Of a stretch of DNA of 38,360 bases, positions 8,901 to 15,927 are shown in pieces. A program made the translations under genes and the position numbers. The stretch covers positions 1 to 38,360 of the forward strand of contig JAOAFX010000010.1 of assembly GCA_026416055.1 (NCBI GenBank). Direction: 5' to 3'. The stretch is from Caldifarciminota bacterium. GTDB lineage: Bacteria; Hydrothermota; Tepidihabitantia; SM23-42; JAOAFX01. Every line of letters starts with the position of its first letter. The stretch's first letter is position 1. Under the pieces are notes generated by a model. That model saw only the letters and a list, made by a program, of their open reading frames with translations. It searched no databases and was not told where the DNA came from.

Positions 8901-11427
8901 TTCACTCAATCCTGTTGATTCCACCGAAAAATTTGTGATTACCCCTGTGAATACCGAAACCCATACATATTATAAACCACCTTATCCCCTACCCATCGAC
9001 CCATTTACAGGGAAGACAATAAACGAAGGTGGAATAGAACTGGCATTGAATAACATAAAAGAAGGGCATACCTGTATTGCCTACCGCCAGATAGAAAATC
9101 CTGAAGATTACCGTGGATATGATACGCTTGTATTTTATTTCCGGACCATCCGCTCCAACCCCCGTATTGCCCTGCGCTTTGGTTCTGATTCCAATTACTA
9201 TGAGTACCAGACTGACTATGAAGAAGGAATCTTAGGATATAACAACTGGCGCAGATATCAAATCGTGATGGCCAATTTTCCTGAATTAAAGAAAAAGACC
9301 AAAGGTATAGGAAAGATTACTGAAGGAAATTATACAGTTTCGGGAAATCCTTCGCTCCAGAATAACAGGTTTTTTGAAATCAGAATTACCAATAAATTTA
9401 CAACACCACTCTCCGATACAATGTGGTTCAATGACATCAAATTATCATCACCTAAGAATGAAACCGGTAGAATAATGAGGTCGAGTGGCACGGTGAATAT
9501 TGCGGATCTCTCTAATATAACTTTCTCTTATTCAGAATCGAACGGCAAGTTCAAGAGACTATCTGAAGCCAAAGGCATTTCAGAATCAGGATCTGGAAAA
9601 AACTTTGGTGTCAATACCAGCCTGGCTCTGGACAAGATTTTGCCCAAGCACTGGAATTTCAGCATTCCCCTCGGTCTCAGCTATAACAAAAACATCCAGG
9701 AACCAAGATATTCTTCTTTCATCGCCAGAGATGTAGAACTTGACGATGTTAGCCGTCCACTTGAGATGTCAACGAGCACAACGAAAGGTTATAATATAAG
9801 TTTTTCCAAAACTGGCTCAAAAAACTGGTTAATAAAAAATACACTCGATAGATTGAGACTATCACACGACCGCGCGATTGCCACCTCATATACTGCACCA
9901 AAAGTTGATACAACTGATTTAAGAAATTATCGTGGTGAATACAGTATTAATCCATCACTATCAGTAAAGCTCTTGAAACAGACGTTGCACCTGATACCAC
10001 AGACATTATCCTTCACCACTTCCTATACCGACAATTTAGCGAAATCGTACGAAAGGGATAGTCTCGGCGAGCCTTATACAATAAGTCCAAATTATCCTCA
10101 ACATCGCAAAACGCTAACACCGAGTTTTTCGGCAAGTTATTCGCCACATCAAATCTTATCGACATCTTATTCTTTTGCCCAGACCAGGGATTCAGTGTCC
10201 GAAAAATGGCGTCTTGGAGAAGAGGTAAGCCGTAACCAGTCATTCAATAGCCGTGTATCGAAAGATTTGTTGATTATCAACCCATCTCTACAATTCAGCT
10301 CAAGTTATAATGAAGACCATCGGTTTGAATTGCGTCGTCCCTATGACAGAAGAGGGATCAACAATAGTTCCAATATCAGCATTTCCACGACCACCGATAT
10401 CAAAAAAATTGTCAGATTTTTTACCCGATTGCGCGATGAATCGAAGGATAGTCTACAGATTCCTGGCTCCCCATTGTGGGTTTTGAAACAGATTGAAACC
10501 TTCGTTAACTTAATCCAGAATCCGAGTATCAGTTTTTCCCGTACAAGGTCATCGGGTTATTTCACCCTCGTCCGTCCTGATTTGAAATATCAGTGGGGTT
10601 TCATTGATACAATTCCAACGGATGAACTGGATCCCGGTAGTTATGGCAGCCGTGGTCTTTCTGATAATTTCAATGTAAATTCCGGAATTAACTATGCAAT
10701 ACTAAACTTAACAGGAAGTTACACCCGACAGACGACCAGAAGCTTTGGCTACAGTGGAATCGAAAACAGAACAATAAGCAGATCTTATCCTAACGCGAGT
10801 TTAAGGATTTCAAGGGTTGAAAATCTACCCATTTTGAAAGATTATGCTTATACATCTTCGGTAAATATGAGTTTTAACCAGGACTTTCAGGAATTTTACC
10901 AGGTTCATCTCGATACCACACCCAGGTTGATTTCGGATAGCAAAACAATGTCATTCAATCCGCTCCTAGGCTGGCAGGTCAACTGGAAGCGGGGTATTAC
11001 TACAAATGCCAGTGTCAATTACCTGGAGACAAACGGCCATCAGTATTCTGACCTGTTTATCAATCCTTCAAAATCTACAAACTGGGGTGCTTCAATTTCT
11101 TTTGGCTACACATTCAGCGCGCCCAGGGGACTTGCAATTCCTCTACTCCAGGGGATAAAATTCTCATCTAATCTTACTACTAATTTAACATACAGTTATA
11201 ATCGCAACACAACTTATGCCGCATCTATAGAAAATCCAAATGAACTTGATACTGACAACCCAGTCGTTGACAACGAAAATAGTAACATAGATATCAGTCT
11301 GAGTTATAACTTCTCAACAAGCATAACCGGTGGTGCAACCCTTAACTACTCCCGTAATCAGGACCGTGTATTCAACAATAATTATCGTCGGGTCTCGTTA
11401 AACATATGGGCAAACATCAACTTCTGA
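5989..11427 (+). CDS. sprA: SprA/Sov-family giant outer-membrane protein (T9SS translocon-like)
   Basis: An 1812-residue secreted protein. The SprA-family block is clear around residues 580-680: IRIQAEYS, then PLIQTEAESKFNINFEGAYSF and GEVYLDDFEATT, matching the FIQT...GxVYIDDFEG region of SprA. It ends in NIWANINF, with alternating polar/aromatic strands and a terminal Phe, the signature of a BAM-inserted outer-membrane beta-barrel. A short hydrophobic N-terminus (residues 3-10) may be a minimal signal peptide; the start could therefore be misplaced. In Bacteroidota, SprA is the huge barrel through which type IX secretion substrates cross the outer membrane (family knowledge). This copy is several hundred residues shorter than typical Flavobacterium SprA. 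No PorK/L/M/N genes are nearby. It overlaps dxs by 4 bases and the following M28-like gene by 22. Confidence 0.9.
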   Translation: MTAIILFLFNQFTMPYETKIFTTTDGKYIIYARFYQGEFICIDSVIHVDRYLAIGLKKKNQKLLLKELQSDLIKTGGYANKGLFGTLEIPLPKGGFSDFMGETGKLDVGGYIKITLGGTETFYSNLPQEQQRTALLPELKMEQEMAVNLDGEVGERMHVFIDHNSTRVDETQNKIRVTYKGKEDEILQELEGGDTQLSIPGTSYTGDIPSHQGLFGLKSTAKLGPVDIVAIASREQTQFTEQEITGGTESVPDTNWSKDYAKRQFFWLGTNDSIIELRVYIDDGNNMNNNTGITRYAYAYLDLNDDNIPDDTTEKEEGYFTLKYEGTDKDYQFFGRRVNIIELKTGLYHTVEALGVYYRKIGSDGQEDTVGFVGSDTLRLKLICPRTFRQTSLTWRYYELKNYYQITSPGGQIDTLKIFHNVANGIDEETYQGRTILSILGLDNDNDNKVDPYGGYGGGGFDFNRGLLIFPDPMPFVNNELPEPDSEIYTDPFYSIARGKYYIYTKSVQVKKTFNLPFNTKRVKVFLNDVLLDSTQYTVDYEAGKLEFLRPISATDRIRIQAEYSTLFSAAQKNLVGLRASSKIFGQGNVGSSFFYRTESYQVAPYEHIRLNEEPHSRLVWEADFSIPGKIPYLTEFIDNLPLIQTEAESKFNINFEGAYSFSNLNSRGEVYLDDFEATTISHSAVLTKSYWHPCSRPLTKDIQNFARKRIIWYNPSGNNVFRMEDIYNNPTDPKGIAEVLQIQFFPENVQSFAGLTQYLTSKNLDECENIELIVKGTGGMIHIDVAEEISEDQLRRNKSGEIVGVGTFEDEDNNPRNFSWDAINEDRGLDNVAGRDGENIPGDDGNDDYVENDYSGGGVNGTELNRIWDTEDIDRNGIFNLSNNIYYSFSIHLDSTRFLVEGGLKNDWKMFRIPLKDSLAQDTTFGVPNWKNIKFVRIWFDNFTTPQTIYLHKLNFAGSRWKNKGIISGDSLNPVDSTEKFVITPVNTETHTYYKPPYPLPIDPFTGKTINEGGIELALNNIKEGHTCIAYRQIENPEDYRGYDTLVFYFRTIRSNPRIALRFGSDSNYYEYQTDYEEGILGYNNWRRYQIVMANFPELKKKTKGIGKITEGNYTVSGNPSLQNNRFFEIRITNKFTTPLSDTMWFNDIKLSSPKNETGRIMRSSGTVNIADLSNITFSYSESNGKFKRLSEAKGISESGSGKNFGVNTSLALDKILPKHWNFSIPLGLSYNKNIQEPRYSSFIARDVELDDVSRPLEMSTSTTKGYNISFSKTGSKNWLIKNTLDRLRLSHDRAIATSYTAPKVDTTDLRNYRGEYSINPSLSVKLLKQTLHLIPQTLSFTTSYTDNLAKSYERDSLGEPYTISPNYPQHRKTLTPSFSASYSPHQILSTSYSFAQTRDSVSEKWRLGEEVSRNQSFNSRVSKDLLIINPSLQFSSSYNEDHRFELRRPYDRRGINNSSNISISTTTDIKKIVRFFTRLRDESKDSLQIPGSPLWVLKQIETFVNLIQNPSISFSRTRSSGYFTLVRPDLKYQWGFIDTIPTDELDPGSYGSRGLSDNFNVNSGINYAILNLTGSYTRQTTRSFGYSGIENRTISRSYPNASLRISRVENLPILKDYAYTSSVNMSFNQDFQEFYQVHLDTTPRLISDSKTMSFNPLLGWQVNWKRGITTNASVNYLETNGHQYSDLFINPSKSTNWGASISFGYTFSAPRGLAIPLLQGIKFSSNLTTNLTYSYNRNTTYAASIENPNELDTDNPVVDNENSNIDISLSYNFSTSITGGATLNYSRNQDRVFNNNYRRVSLNIWANINF

Positions 11428-12197
11428 AGTATTGTTTGATATTATCCTTCCTTTTCACCTGTCTGAATGCAAAAGAACCATATGATTATTTAGTGGAATT
11501 CAGTAAATTCGGCTGCCGGGCAATAGGGACTGACGGACACCGGAATGCATTAAAATACATCATTAAGAATTTAAAAAATCCCGAGATAGATTCCTTTACT
11601 GTTGATGGTATCTGGCTTTATAATATCTATCAGAAATTTCCCTCGGGCGAACCCCTTATTGGAATTGGTGCCCACTGGGATTCAGACCGTAACTGTCCGG
11701 GTGTAAATGATGGTGGTTCCGGTGTAGCATTGCTTTTGAAACTTGCTGATACCCTTACAAAAAATCCATCTGATGCGAGTATTCATCTTTTATTCTTTGA
11801 TGGCGAAGATGTTGAGCGAGCAGAACTTTATGGCTCTACCCATTTTGCCAGCAAATGCCTTGATCGGTATTCTTTTATTATAATCATTGACATGGTGGGC
11901 GATAAAAATCTGCAAATTTATAAAGAAGGCCATTCTACAAAATTTTTCCCTGCCCTTACGGATTCAATATGGCAGATTGGTATGGAGATTGCACCACATA
12001 TTTTCATTCCTGTTGTAAAATATTATATTATTGATGACCACATACCCCTGATTAAATACGGATTAAGGGCAATCAATATCATTGACTTTGATTACCAATA
12101 CTGGGACACTGTCTTTGATACACTCGATAAATGCAGTAAGGAAAGTCTCGATATTATGTATAAATTCCTTCTGAAAATAGTCTACCGGGAATATTGA
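11406..12197 (+). CDS. Secreted M28-family (glutaminyl cyclase/aminopeptidase-like) protein with an altered zinc ligand
   Basis: A 263-residue protein with a good signal peptide (hydrophobic residues 6-19, cleavage after LNA about residue 22), which also supports this start. Motifs in order: H90-W-D92, N101-D102-GGSG, FDGE134-D135, IDMVGD166, and DDH-IPL near 210-214, all typical of the M28/glutaminyl-peptide cyclotransferase fold. The last motif, normally Y-x-W-H-T-x-x-D-T with the final zinc-binding His, reads Y-W-D234-T-V-F-D-T here. Activity may therefore be altered or lost, although aspartate can also bind zinc. It overlaps the end of sprA by 22 bases and the next ORF by 4, so it is in the same operon. 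The role, and any link to SprA, are unknown. Confidence 0.85.
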   Translation: MGKHQLLKYCLILSFLFTCLNAKEPYDYLVEFSKFGCRAIGTDGHRNALKYIIKNLKNPEIDSFTVDGIWLYNIYQKFPSGEPLIGIGAHWDSDRNCPGVNDGGSGVALLLKLADTLTKNPSDASIHLLFFDGEDVERAELYGSTHFASKCLDRYSFIIIIDMVGDKNLQIYKEGHSTKFFPALTDSIWQIGMEIAPHIFIPVVKYYIIDDHIPLIKYGLRAINIIDFDYQYWDTVFDTLDKCSKESLDIMYKFLLKIVYREY

Positions 12198-12208
12198 TAG
12201 AGGATTCT

Positions 12209-12526
12209 ATGAGTCGGAAAGAATCGATTATACTAATTTTTTTAATCTTAATCTTTTCACTGATTAACATCTCCAATTATCTTGAGTCCAGGTCTAACAG
12301 TCGCTATTATCAACTAATCATCAAAGAAGAGGCAAAACAAATCTCTATAAATAGTGCAAGCCTTGAGGAAATTGAACTACTTCCTGGCATAGGACCTGCT
12401 TTAGCCCGCCGCATAATTGAATATCGTGAGAGAAATGGAGGATTTAAAGAAATTTCAGAAATCAAAAAAGTTAAGGGTATCGGCGAAAAATTGTTTGAAA
12501 AAATCAGGCCCTATATAAAACTGTAG
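12209..12526 (+). CDS. ComEA-like helix-hairpin-helix DNA-binding protein, membrane anchored
   Basis: About 105 residues: one N-terminal transmembrane segment (SIILIFLILIFSLINI) followed by a ComEA/competence-type tandem helix-hairpin-helix domain: INSASLEEIELLPGIGPALARRI and GIGEKLFEKIRPYIKL. ComEA binds incoming DNA at the outer face of the cytoplasmic membrane during transformation (family knowledge); many short HhH proteins of this form are of unknown use. I chose the ATG at 12209, preceded by AGAGGA, over the upstream TTG at 12194 that overlaps the M28-like stop codon. No other competence genes are in the window. Confidence 0.82.
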   Translation: MSRKESIILIFLILIFSLINISNYLESRSNSRYYQLIIKEEAKQISINSASLEEIELLPGIGPALARRIIEYRERNGGFKEISEIKKVKGIGEKLFEKIRPYIKL

Positions 12527-12542
12527 GAAAGGTGTTGAATTA

Positions 12543-12570
12543 TTGACAATTAAATTTATTTACTGATATC
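12543..12570 (+). promoter_or_regulatory. Possible promoter for the ABC permease pair
   Basis: TTGACA (12543-12548) is perfect, and at the 16-bp spacing used elsewhere the -10 position is GATATC, a poor match. The ATG at 12575 follows by only 4 nt. The pattern is suggestive but weak. Confidence 0.35.
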
Positions 12571-12574
12571 AAAA

Positions 12575-13507
12575 ATGAATAGAAGAATTGATAAAATTGC
12601 TTACCTTTTCCTCTTTCCAGCATTGATTGTAATTATAATCTTTAGATTCTATCCCATCGTACAGGCAATTGGAATGAGTCTCTATAACTGGTCAATAGCC
12701 GGACCTTTGAAATTTATTGGCTTTAAGAATTATTACCGGCTTTTTATCGACCCTAAATTTTACCAGTCACTTCTCAACACTTTCTGGTATCTTCTTGGTG
12801 TAGTTCCTGCAACAGTTGCCATTTCTATCTTTATTGCCTATCTTTTAAACCAGAAGATTAAGGGACAGGGTATATATCGGACAATCTATTTTTTACCTGT
12901 CGTCACCTCCATCGTTGCAATCAGTGTAGTATGGAAATGGATATTCAATCCGGACAGGGGGATACTAAACGCTGTGTTCCATCTTGCAGGATTAAAAGGA
13001 CTGAAATGGTTGAATGATTCAAGGGGAATTTTTGAGTTGTTATTCAATGCTGAACTGTCTGGATTCCTTGCCGGTCCTTCGATTGCACTTATAAGCTTGA
13101 TGATAATGACTATCTGGCACAATCTCGGTTACTGCATAGTGATCTGTCTTGCTGGACTTCAGAACATCCCTTCCCATTATTACGAGGCGGCAAGGATTGA
13201 TGGTGCCCAAAGATGGCAACTATTCTGGAAGATAACCATTCCACTTCTCTCACCGACTATATTCTACCTTCTGATAACCCAGTCCATAATTGCGTTTAAC
13301 ACCTTTACACCTGTATATGTCATGACCCAGCCTCCAGGCGGACCCCTTGGGACAACAAGCCTCGTTGTCTATTATCTGTATGAGCAGGCATTCCGGCTCT
13401 GGAATCTCGGCTATGCAAACGCCATTGCCTTTGTTGTGTTTATCATAATCTTCAGCCTGACAAAAATTCAGCAAAGATTTCTCGAGCAAAGGGTTCATTA
13501 TGAGTAG
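12575..13507 (+). CDS. ABC sugar transporter permease, MalF/UgpA type
   Basis: A 310-residue inner-membrane protein with six or so transmembrane helices and the cytoplasmic EAA loop YYEAARIDGAQRWQLFWKIT (about residues 202-221) that docks the ATPase. The opening helix followed by MSLYNWSIAGPLKFIGFKNYYRLF is typical of the first permease of CUT1 carbohydrate importers (family knowledge). It overlaps the second permease by 8 bases. No solute-binding protein or MalK-type ATPase is encoded within 12 kb either side, so partners must lie elsewhere. Substrate cannot be told. No clear Shine-Dalgarno precedes the ATG. Confidence 0.93.
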   Translation: MNRRIDKIAYLFLFPALIVIIIFRFYPIVQAIGMSLYNWSIAGPLKFIGFKNYYRLFIDPKFYQSLLNTFWYLLGVVPATVAISIFIAYLLNQKIKGQGIYRTIYFLPVVTSIVAISVVWKWIFNPDRGILNAVFHLAGLKGLKWLNDSRGIFELLFNAELSGFLAGPSIALISLMIMTIWHNLGYCIVICLAGLQNIPSHYYEAARIDGAQRWQLFWKITIPLLSPTIFYLLITQSIIAFNTFTPVYVMTQPPGGPLGTTSLVVYYLYEQAFRLWNLGYANAIAFVVFIIIFSLTKIQQRFLEQRVHYE

Positions 13508-14309
13508 AAAGTTCATCCACATGATTTTACTTATGGGTGCTCTGATAATGGTTTTACCATTTTTCTGGATGGTTTCTACTTCATTAAAAACCCTTGATGA
13601 ATCACTCCAGTTTCCACCCACCCTCTTTCCCAAGAAGATAGTATTTAATAATTTTTTAGAGGCATTTAAAGAAGTCAACTTCACGCGCTATTTTATCAAT
13701 ACTTTAATCATGACCACAGGTTCGGTCTTGCTTGTCTACCTCACATCTGTCCTTTCTGCATATGCATTCGCAAGGTTAAGATTTCCAGGACGGGAACTAT
13801 TTTTCACATTATTCCTTGCCATGATGATGATACCGATGCCTGTCTATCTCGCTCCTTCCTATGTAATATTGAGTAAATTTAAATTCATAGATACCTACTG
13901 GGCACTGATAATCCCATGGGGCGTCAACATTTTCGCCATCTTCCTTTTAAGACAGCATTTTAAATCTTTACCGCAGGAACTCTTCGATGCTGCAAAAATA
14001 GATGGCTTGAATCATCTCCAGATTATAAGATATATCGTCCTGCCCCTTTCCCGGCCGGTGATTGTCACCATCGGCATATTTGAAATCATTACTAACTGGA
14101 ATTCATTCCTCTGGCCTCTGATCGTTACCCACTCCGATTCAATGCGAACAATTCAGACCGGGCTCGCCTATTTTGCACAGGCAGAAGCCACCAATTACCC
14201 ACTTTTGTGTGCGGCATCCACCTTCACAACCCTCCCTTTAATAATCCTTTACTTCTTCGTCCAGCGTGAAATCATGGAGTCATTTGCCCGCAGTGGGCTC
14301 AAGGAATGA
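13500..14309 (+). CDS. ABC sugar transporter permease, MalG/UgpE type
   Basis: A 269-residue inner-membrane protein, the second half of a CUT1-type permease pair. Features are the N-terminal helix, MVSTSLKTLDESLQFPPTLFP (the periplasmic motif typical of MalG-like subunits), and the EAA loop ELFDAAKIDGLNHLQIIRYI (about residues 160-179), ending in QREIMESFARSGLKE, a common family terminus. It overlaps the preceding permease by 8 bases and is clearly cotranscribed. Binding protein and ATPase are missing locally. Confidence 0.93.
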   Translation: MSRKFIHMILLMGALIMVLPFFWMVSTSLKTLDESLQFPPTLFPKKIVFNNFLEAFKEVNFTRYFINTLIMTTGSVLLVYLTSVLSAYAFARLRFPGRELFFTLFLAMMMIPMPVYLAPSYVILSKFKFIDTYWALIIPWGVNIFAIFLLRQHFKSLPQELFDAAKIDGLNHLQIIRYIVLPLSRPVIVTIGIFEIITNWNSFLWPLIVTHSDSMRTIQTGLAYFAQAEATNYPLLCAASTFTTLPLIILYFFVQREIMESFARSGLKE

Positions 14310-14334
14310 TGGCCTTTTTTCAAAAGTGAAACCT

Positions 14335-14547
14335 ATGAAAGTTATAGAAGAAAAAGATGTGAAATGGCACTCAGGGAAAGATAATAAAACATATCCAAGG
14401 TGCGTAAAGGTGGATGGTGTCTGGCGTGAAGTATTCTCTTTTGAAAAAAAGATTTTTGAAGAATTTCCAACCCGGAAAAGATATATTATATTTCTGTGCC
14501 ATATCGGTGATAATGAAATTGTAAAAGTAAAATGTATTGAATATTGA
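14335..14547 (+). CDS. Small protein of unknown function
   Basis: About 70 residues, not recognised. The frame extends upstream into the permease end, but the ATG at 14335 (or an in-frame GTG at 14326) is the more likely start; no strong Shine-Dalgarno is visible. The protein is charged and aromatic-rich (VKWHSGKDNK, VDGVWREVFSFEKK, KRYIIFLCHIGDNEIVKVK), suggesting a small soluble beta-rich fold; no signal peptide or membrane helix. Its 3' end overlaps the promoter of tRNA-Val. Coding status is supported only by length, position and composition. Confidence 0.55.
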   Translation: MKVIEEKDVKWHSGKDNKTYPRCVKVDGVWREVFSFEKKIFEEFPTRKRYIIFLCHIGDNEIVKVKCIEY

Positions 14548-14571
14548 CTTATGGAAGATTTTAGTTATAAT
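14544..14571 (+). promoter_or_regulatory. Promoter of tRNA-Val
   Basis: TTGACT (14544-14549), 16-bp spacer, TATAAT (14566-14571). The tRNA begins 20 bases after the -10 box. The downstream CdsZ-like gene has no promoter of its own that I can see and may be read through from here. Confidence 0.85.
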
Positions 14572-14590
14572 AAAAACCGTTATGGAAAAT

Positions 14591-14666
14591 GGGCGGTTAG
14601 CTCAGTCCTGGTTAGAGCGTCTGCTTGACATGCAGGAGGTCACCCGTTCAAGTCGGGTACCGCCCA
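14591..14666 (+). tRNA. tRNA-Val (anticodon GAC)
   Basis: A complete cloverleaf. The acceptor arms are GGGCGGT and ACCGCCC; the D stem is GCTC/GAGC; the anticodon stem is TCTGC/GCAGG around loop TTGACAT, anticodon GAC; the T arm is ACCCG-TTCAAGT-CGGGT; the discriminator is A. The CCA end is not encoded and must be added enzymatically. Confidence 0.96.
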
Positions 14667-14801
14667 TCCCTGGATTGAGTTCAAGAAGCCCGGTACCAGA
14701 ATTCCAGACAATTTCGACCCAGAAGTCTTCGAGTAAGTATTTGTCCAGAATAAAACCGAATGGGATTCTGGCACAGGCAAAGATAAGGAAGGGTTAGATC
14801 G

Positions 14802-15503
14802 ATGGAAGAGGTCCTGGAAAGGCTGGCAAGGATAAAGGACCTTTCAGAGGAAATAAAAAAGAATGAAGTTATTTTAAAAAACATCCCTGAAACAATAGAC
14901 AGGTTAAAAAAGGAAATAGATCAAAAAAACAGGCAAGTTAATCAGATGAAAAATAGACTCATAGAAATAAAAAAATTGTATAAACTGAAAGAGGGTGACA
15001 TCGCCGATAATGAAAACAAAATAAATAAGTTAAACCAGCAAATCCATGCAGTGAAGACGAACGAAGAATACCGGGCAATTTTGAAGGAAATTGAATTTCT
15101 AAAAAATGCCCGTACCGCGATAGAAGATGAGATGATCAGCCTCCTTGAAGAAGAAGAGACCCTTAAACAATCGTTAGGCAATCTTGAAAGAGAAATTAAA
15201 GAATTCGTTGAACAAAAAAACAAGGAAATCCAGGATCTTGAACGACAAAAAGAACAAATCGCTCAAACCCAAGAAAAAAATAAATTTATCTTCCAGGATG
15301 AAATAAAAAAATTGCCTGAGGAAGTGAGGAAAATATATGAAAGGATTATAGCCGCAAGAGAAAGGGCAATCTGTGTTGTATCTGACGATGGGATATGCAC
15401 TGGTTGTTTTACAAATGTCACACCCCAGACACTCAATGAATTAAGAAAAAAAGACAGACTGGTCCTCTGTGATTCCTGCGGCAGAATTTTAATTTATGGT
15501 TGA
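14802..15503 (+). CDS. CdsZ-like coiled-coil protein with C4 zinc ribbon (COG1579)
   Basis: A 233-residue protein. Residues 1-165 are a long, charged antiparallel coiled coil rich in E/K/L heptads; the C-terminus is a C4 zinc ribbon, with C-x-x-C in ICTGC and a second C-x-x-C in LCDSCGRI. This is the COG1579 family (zf-RING_7). The next gene, RNase HI, overlaps it by 8 bases; the same pairing occurs in mycobacteria (Rv2229c-Rv2228c), which supports both calls. The molecular role of the family is poorly defined. AAGGAAGG lies upstream of the ATG. The 135 bases between tRNA-Val and this gene contain only a weak inverted repeat, CCAGAAT/ATTCTGG (14745-14771). Confidence 0.9.
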   Translation: MEEVLERLARIKDLSEEIKKNEVILKNIPETIDRLKKEIDQKNRQVNQMKNRLIEIKKLYKLKEGDIADNENKINKLNQQIHAVKTNEEYRAILKEIEFLKNARTAIEDEMISLLEEEETLKQSLGNLEREIKEFVEQKNKEIQDLERQKEQIAQTQEKNKFIFQDEIKKLPEEVRKIYERIIAARERAICVVSDDGICTGCFTNVTPQTLNELRKKDRLVLCDSCGRILIYG

Positions 15504-15927
15504 TGAAAATGTCGTCGTCTATATTGATGGTGCGTCCTGTGGTAATCCCGGACCTGCAGCCGTCGGCTTTGTGGTATACACAAAAGATAATCTGAAAGAA
15601 CCACTTGTCCGCTTTTCCCGCTATATAGGGGTCACAACCAACAATGTTGCTGAATACGAAGCACTCATCTCAGCCTTGAAATGGCTTCTTAAAAATCAAA
15701 TCCTGAAAGCTGAAATATATACTGACTCTGAACTCATCTATAAACAATTATGCGGCATATACCATTTAAAAACCGAGCATATAAAACAACTTGCAGAGCG
15801 TGCGCGAAGACTCCTCAATAGATTCAAAGAGGCAGATTTAAAGGTCATCAGCCGTGAAAACAATCGGGAGGCAAATAAACTGGCACAGGAGATAGTCCGA
15901 AAATACAAAAAACTGAAGCATGTTTAA
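15496..15927 (+). CDS. rnhA: Ribonuclease HI family protein
   Basis: A 143-residue RNase H fold protein degrading RNA in RNA-DNA hybrids. Catalytic carboxylates are D11 (YIDGASCGNPGP), E53 (TNNVAEYEAL) and D77 (IYTDSELI). The fourth, normally Asp in N-x-x-A-D-x-L-A, is Asn127 here (NREANKLA). In E. coli RNase HI this position is the most tolerant of the four, so activity is still likely. The type resembles the compact bacterial/archaeal RNase HI of the Rv2228c N-terminal domain rather than E. coli RnhA. It overlaps the zinc-ribbon gene and trkH by 8 bases each. Confidence 0.92.
   Translation: MVDENVVVYIDGASCGNPGPAAVGFVVYTKDNLKEPLVRFSRYIGVTTNNVAEYEALISALKWLLKNQILKAEIYTDSELIYKQLCGIYHLKTEHIKQLAERARRLLNRFKEADLKVISRENNREANKLAQEIVRKYKKLKHV

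Noticed and set aside
14537-14797. An 86-codon ORF on the plus strand
   Set aside because: It reads straight through tRNA-Val and its promoter; the tRNA explains the sequence.
14667-14801. A possible partial tRNA or terminator after tRNA-Val (GTTCAAG and GGTACC recur)
   Set aside because: The shared words are too short, no cloverleaf forms, and the CCAGAAT/ATTCTGG stem has a 13-nt loop and no U-tract.
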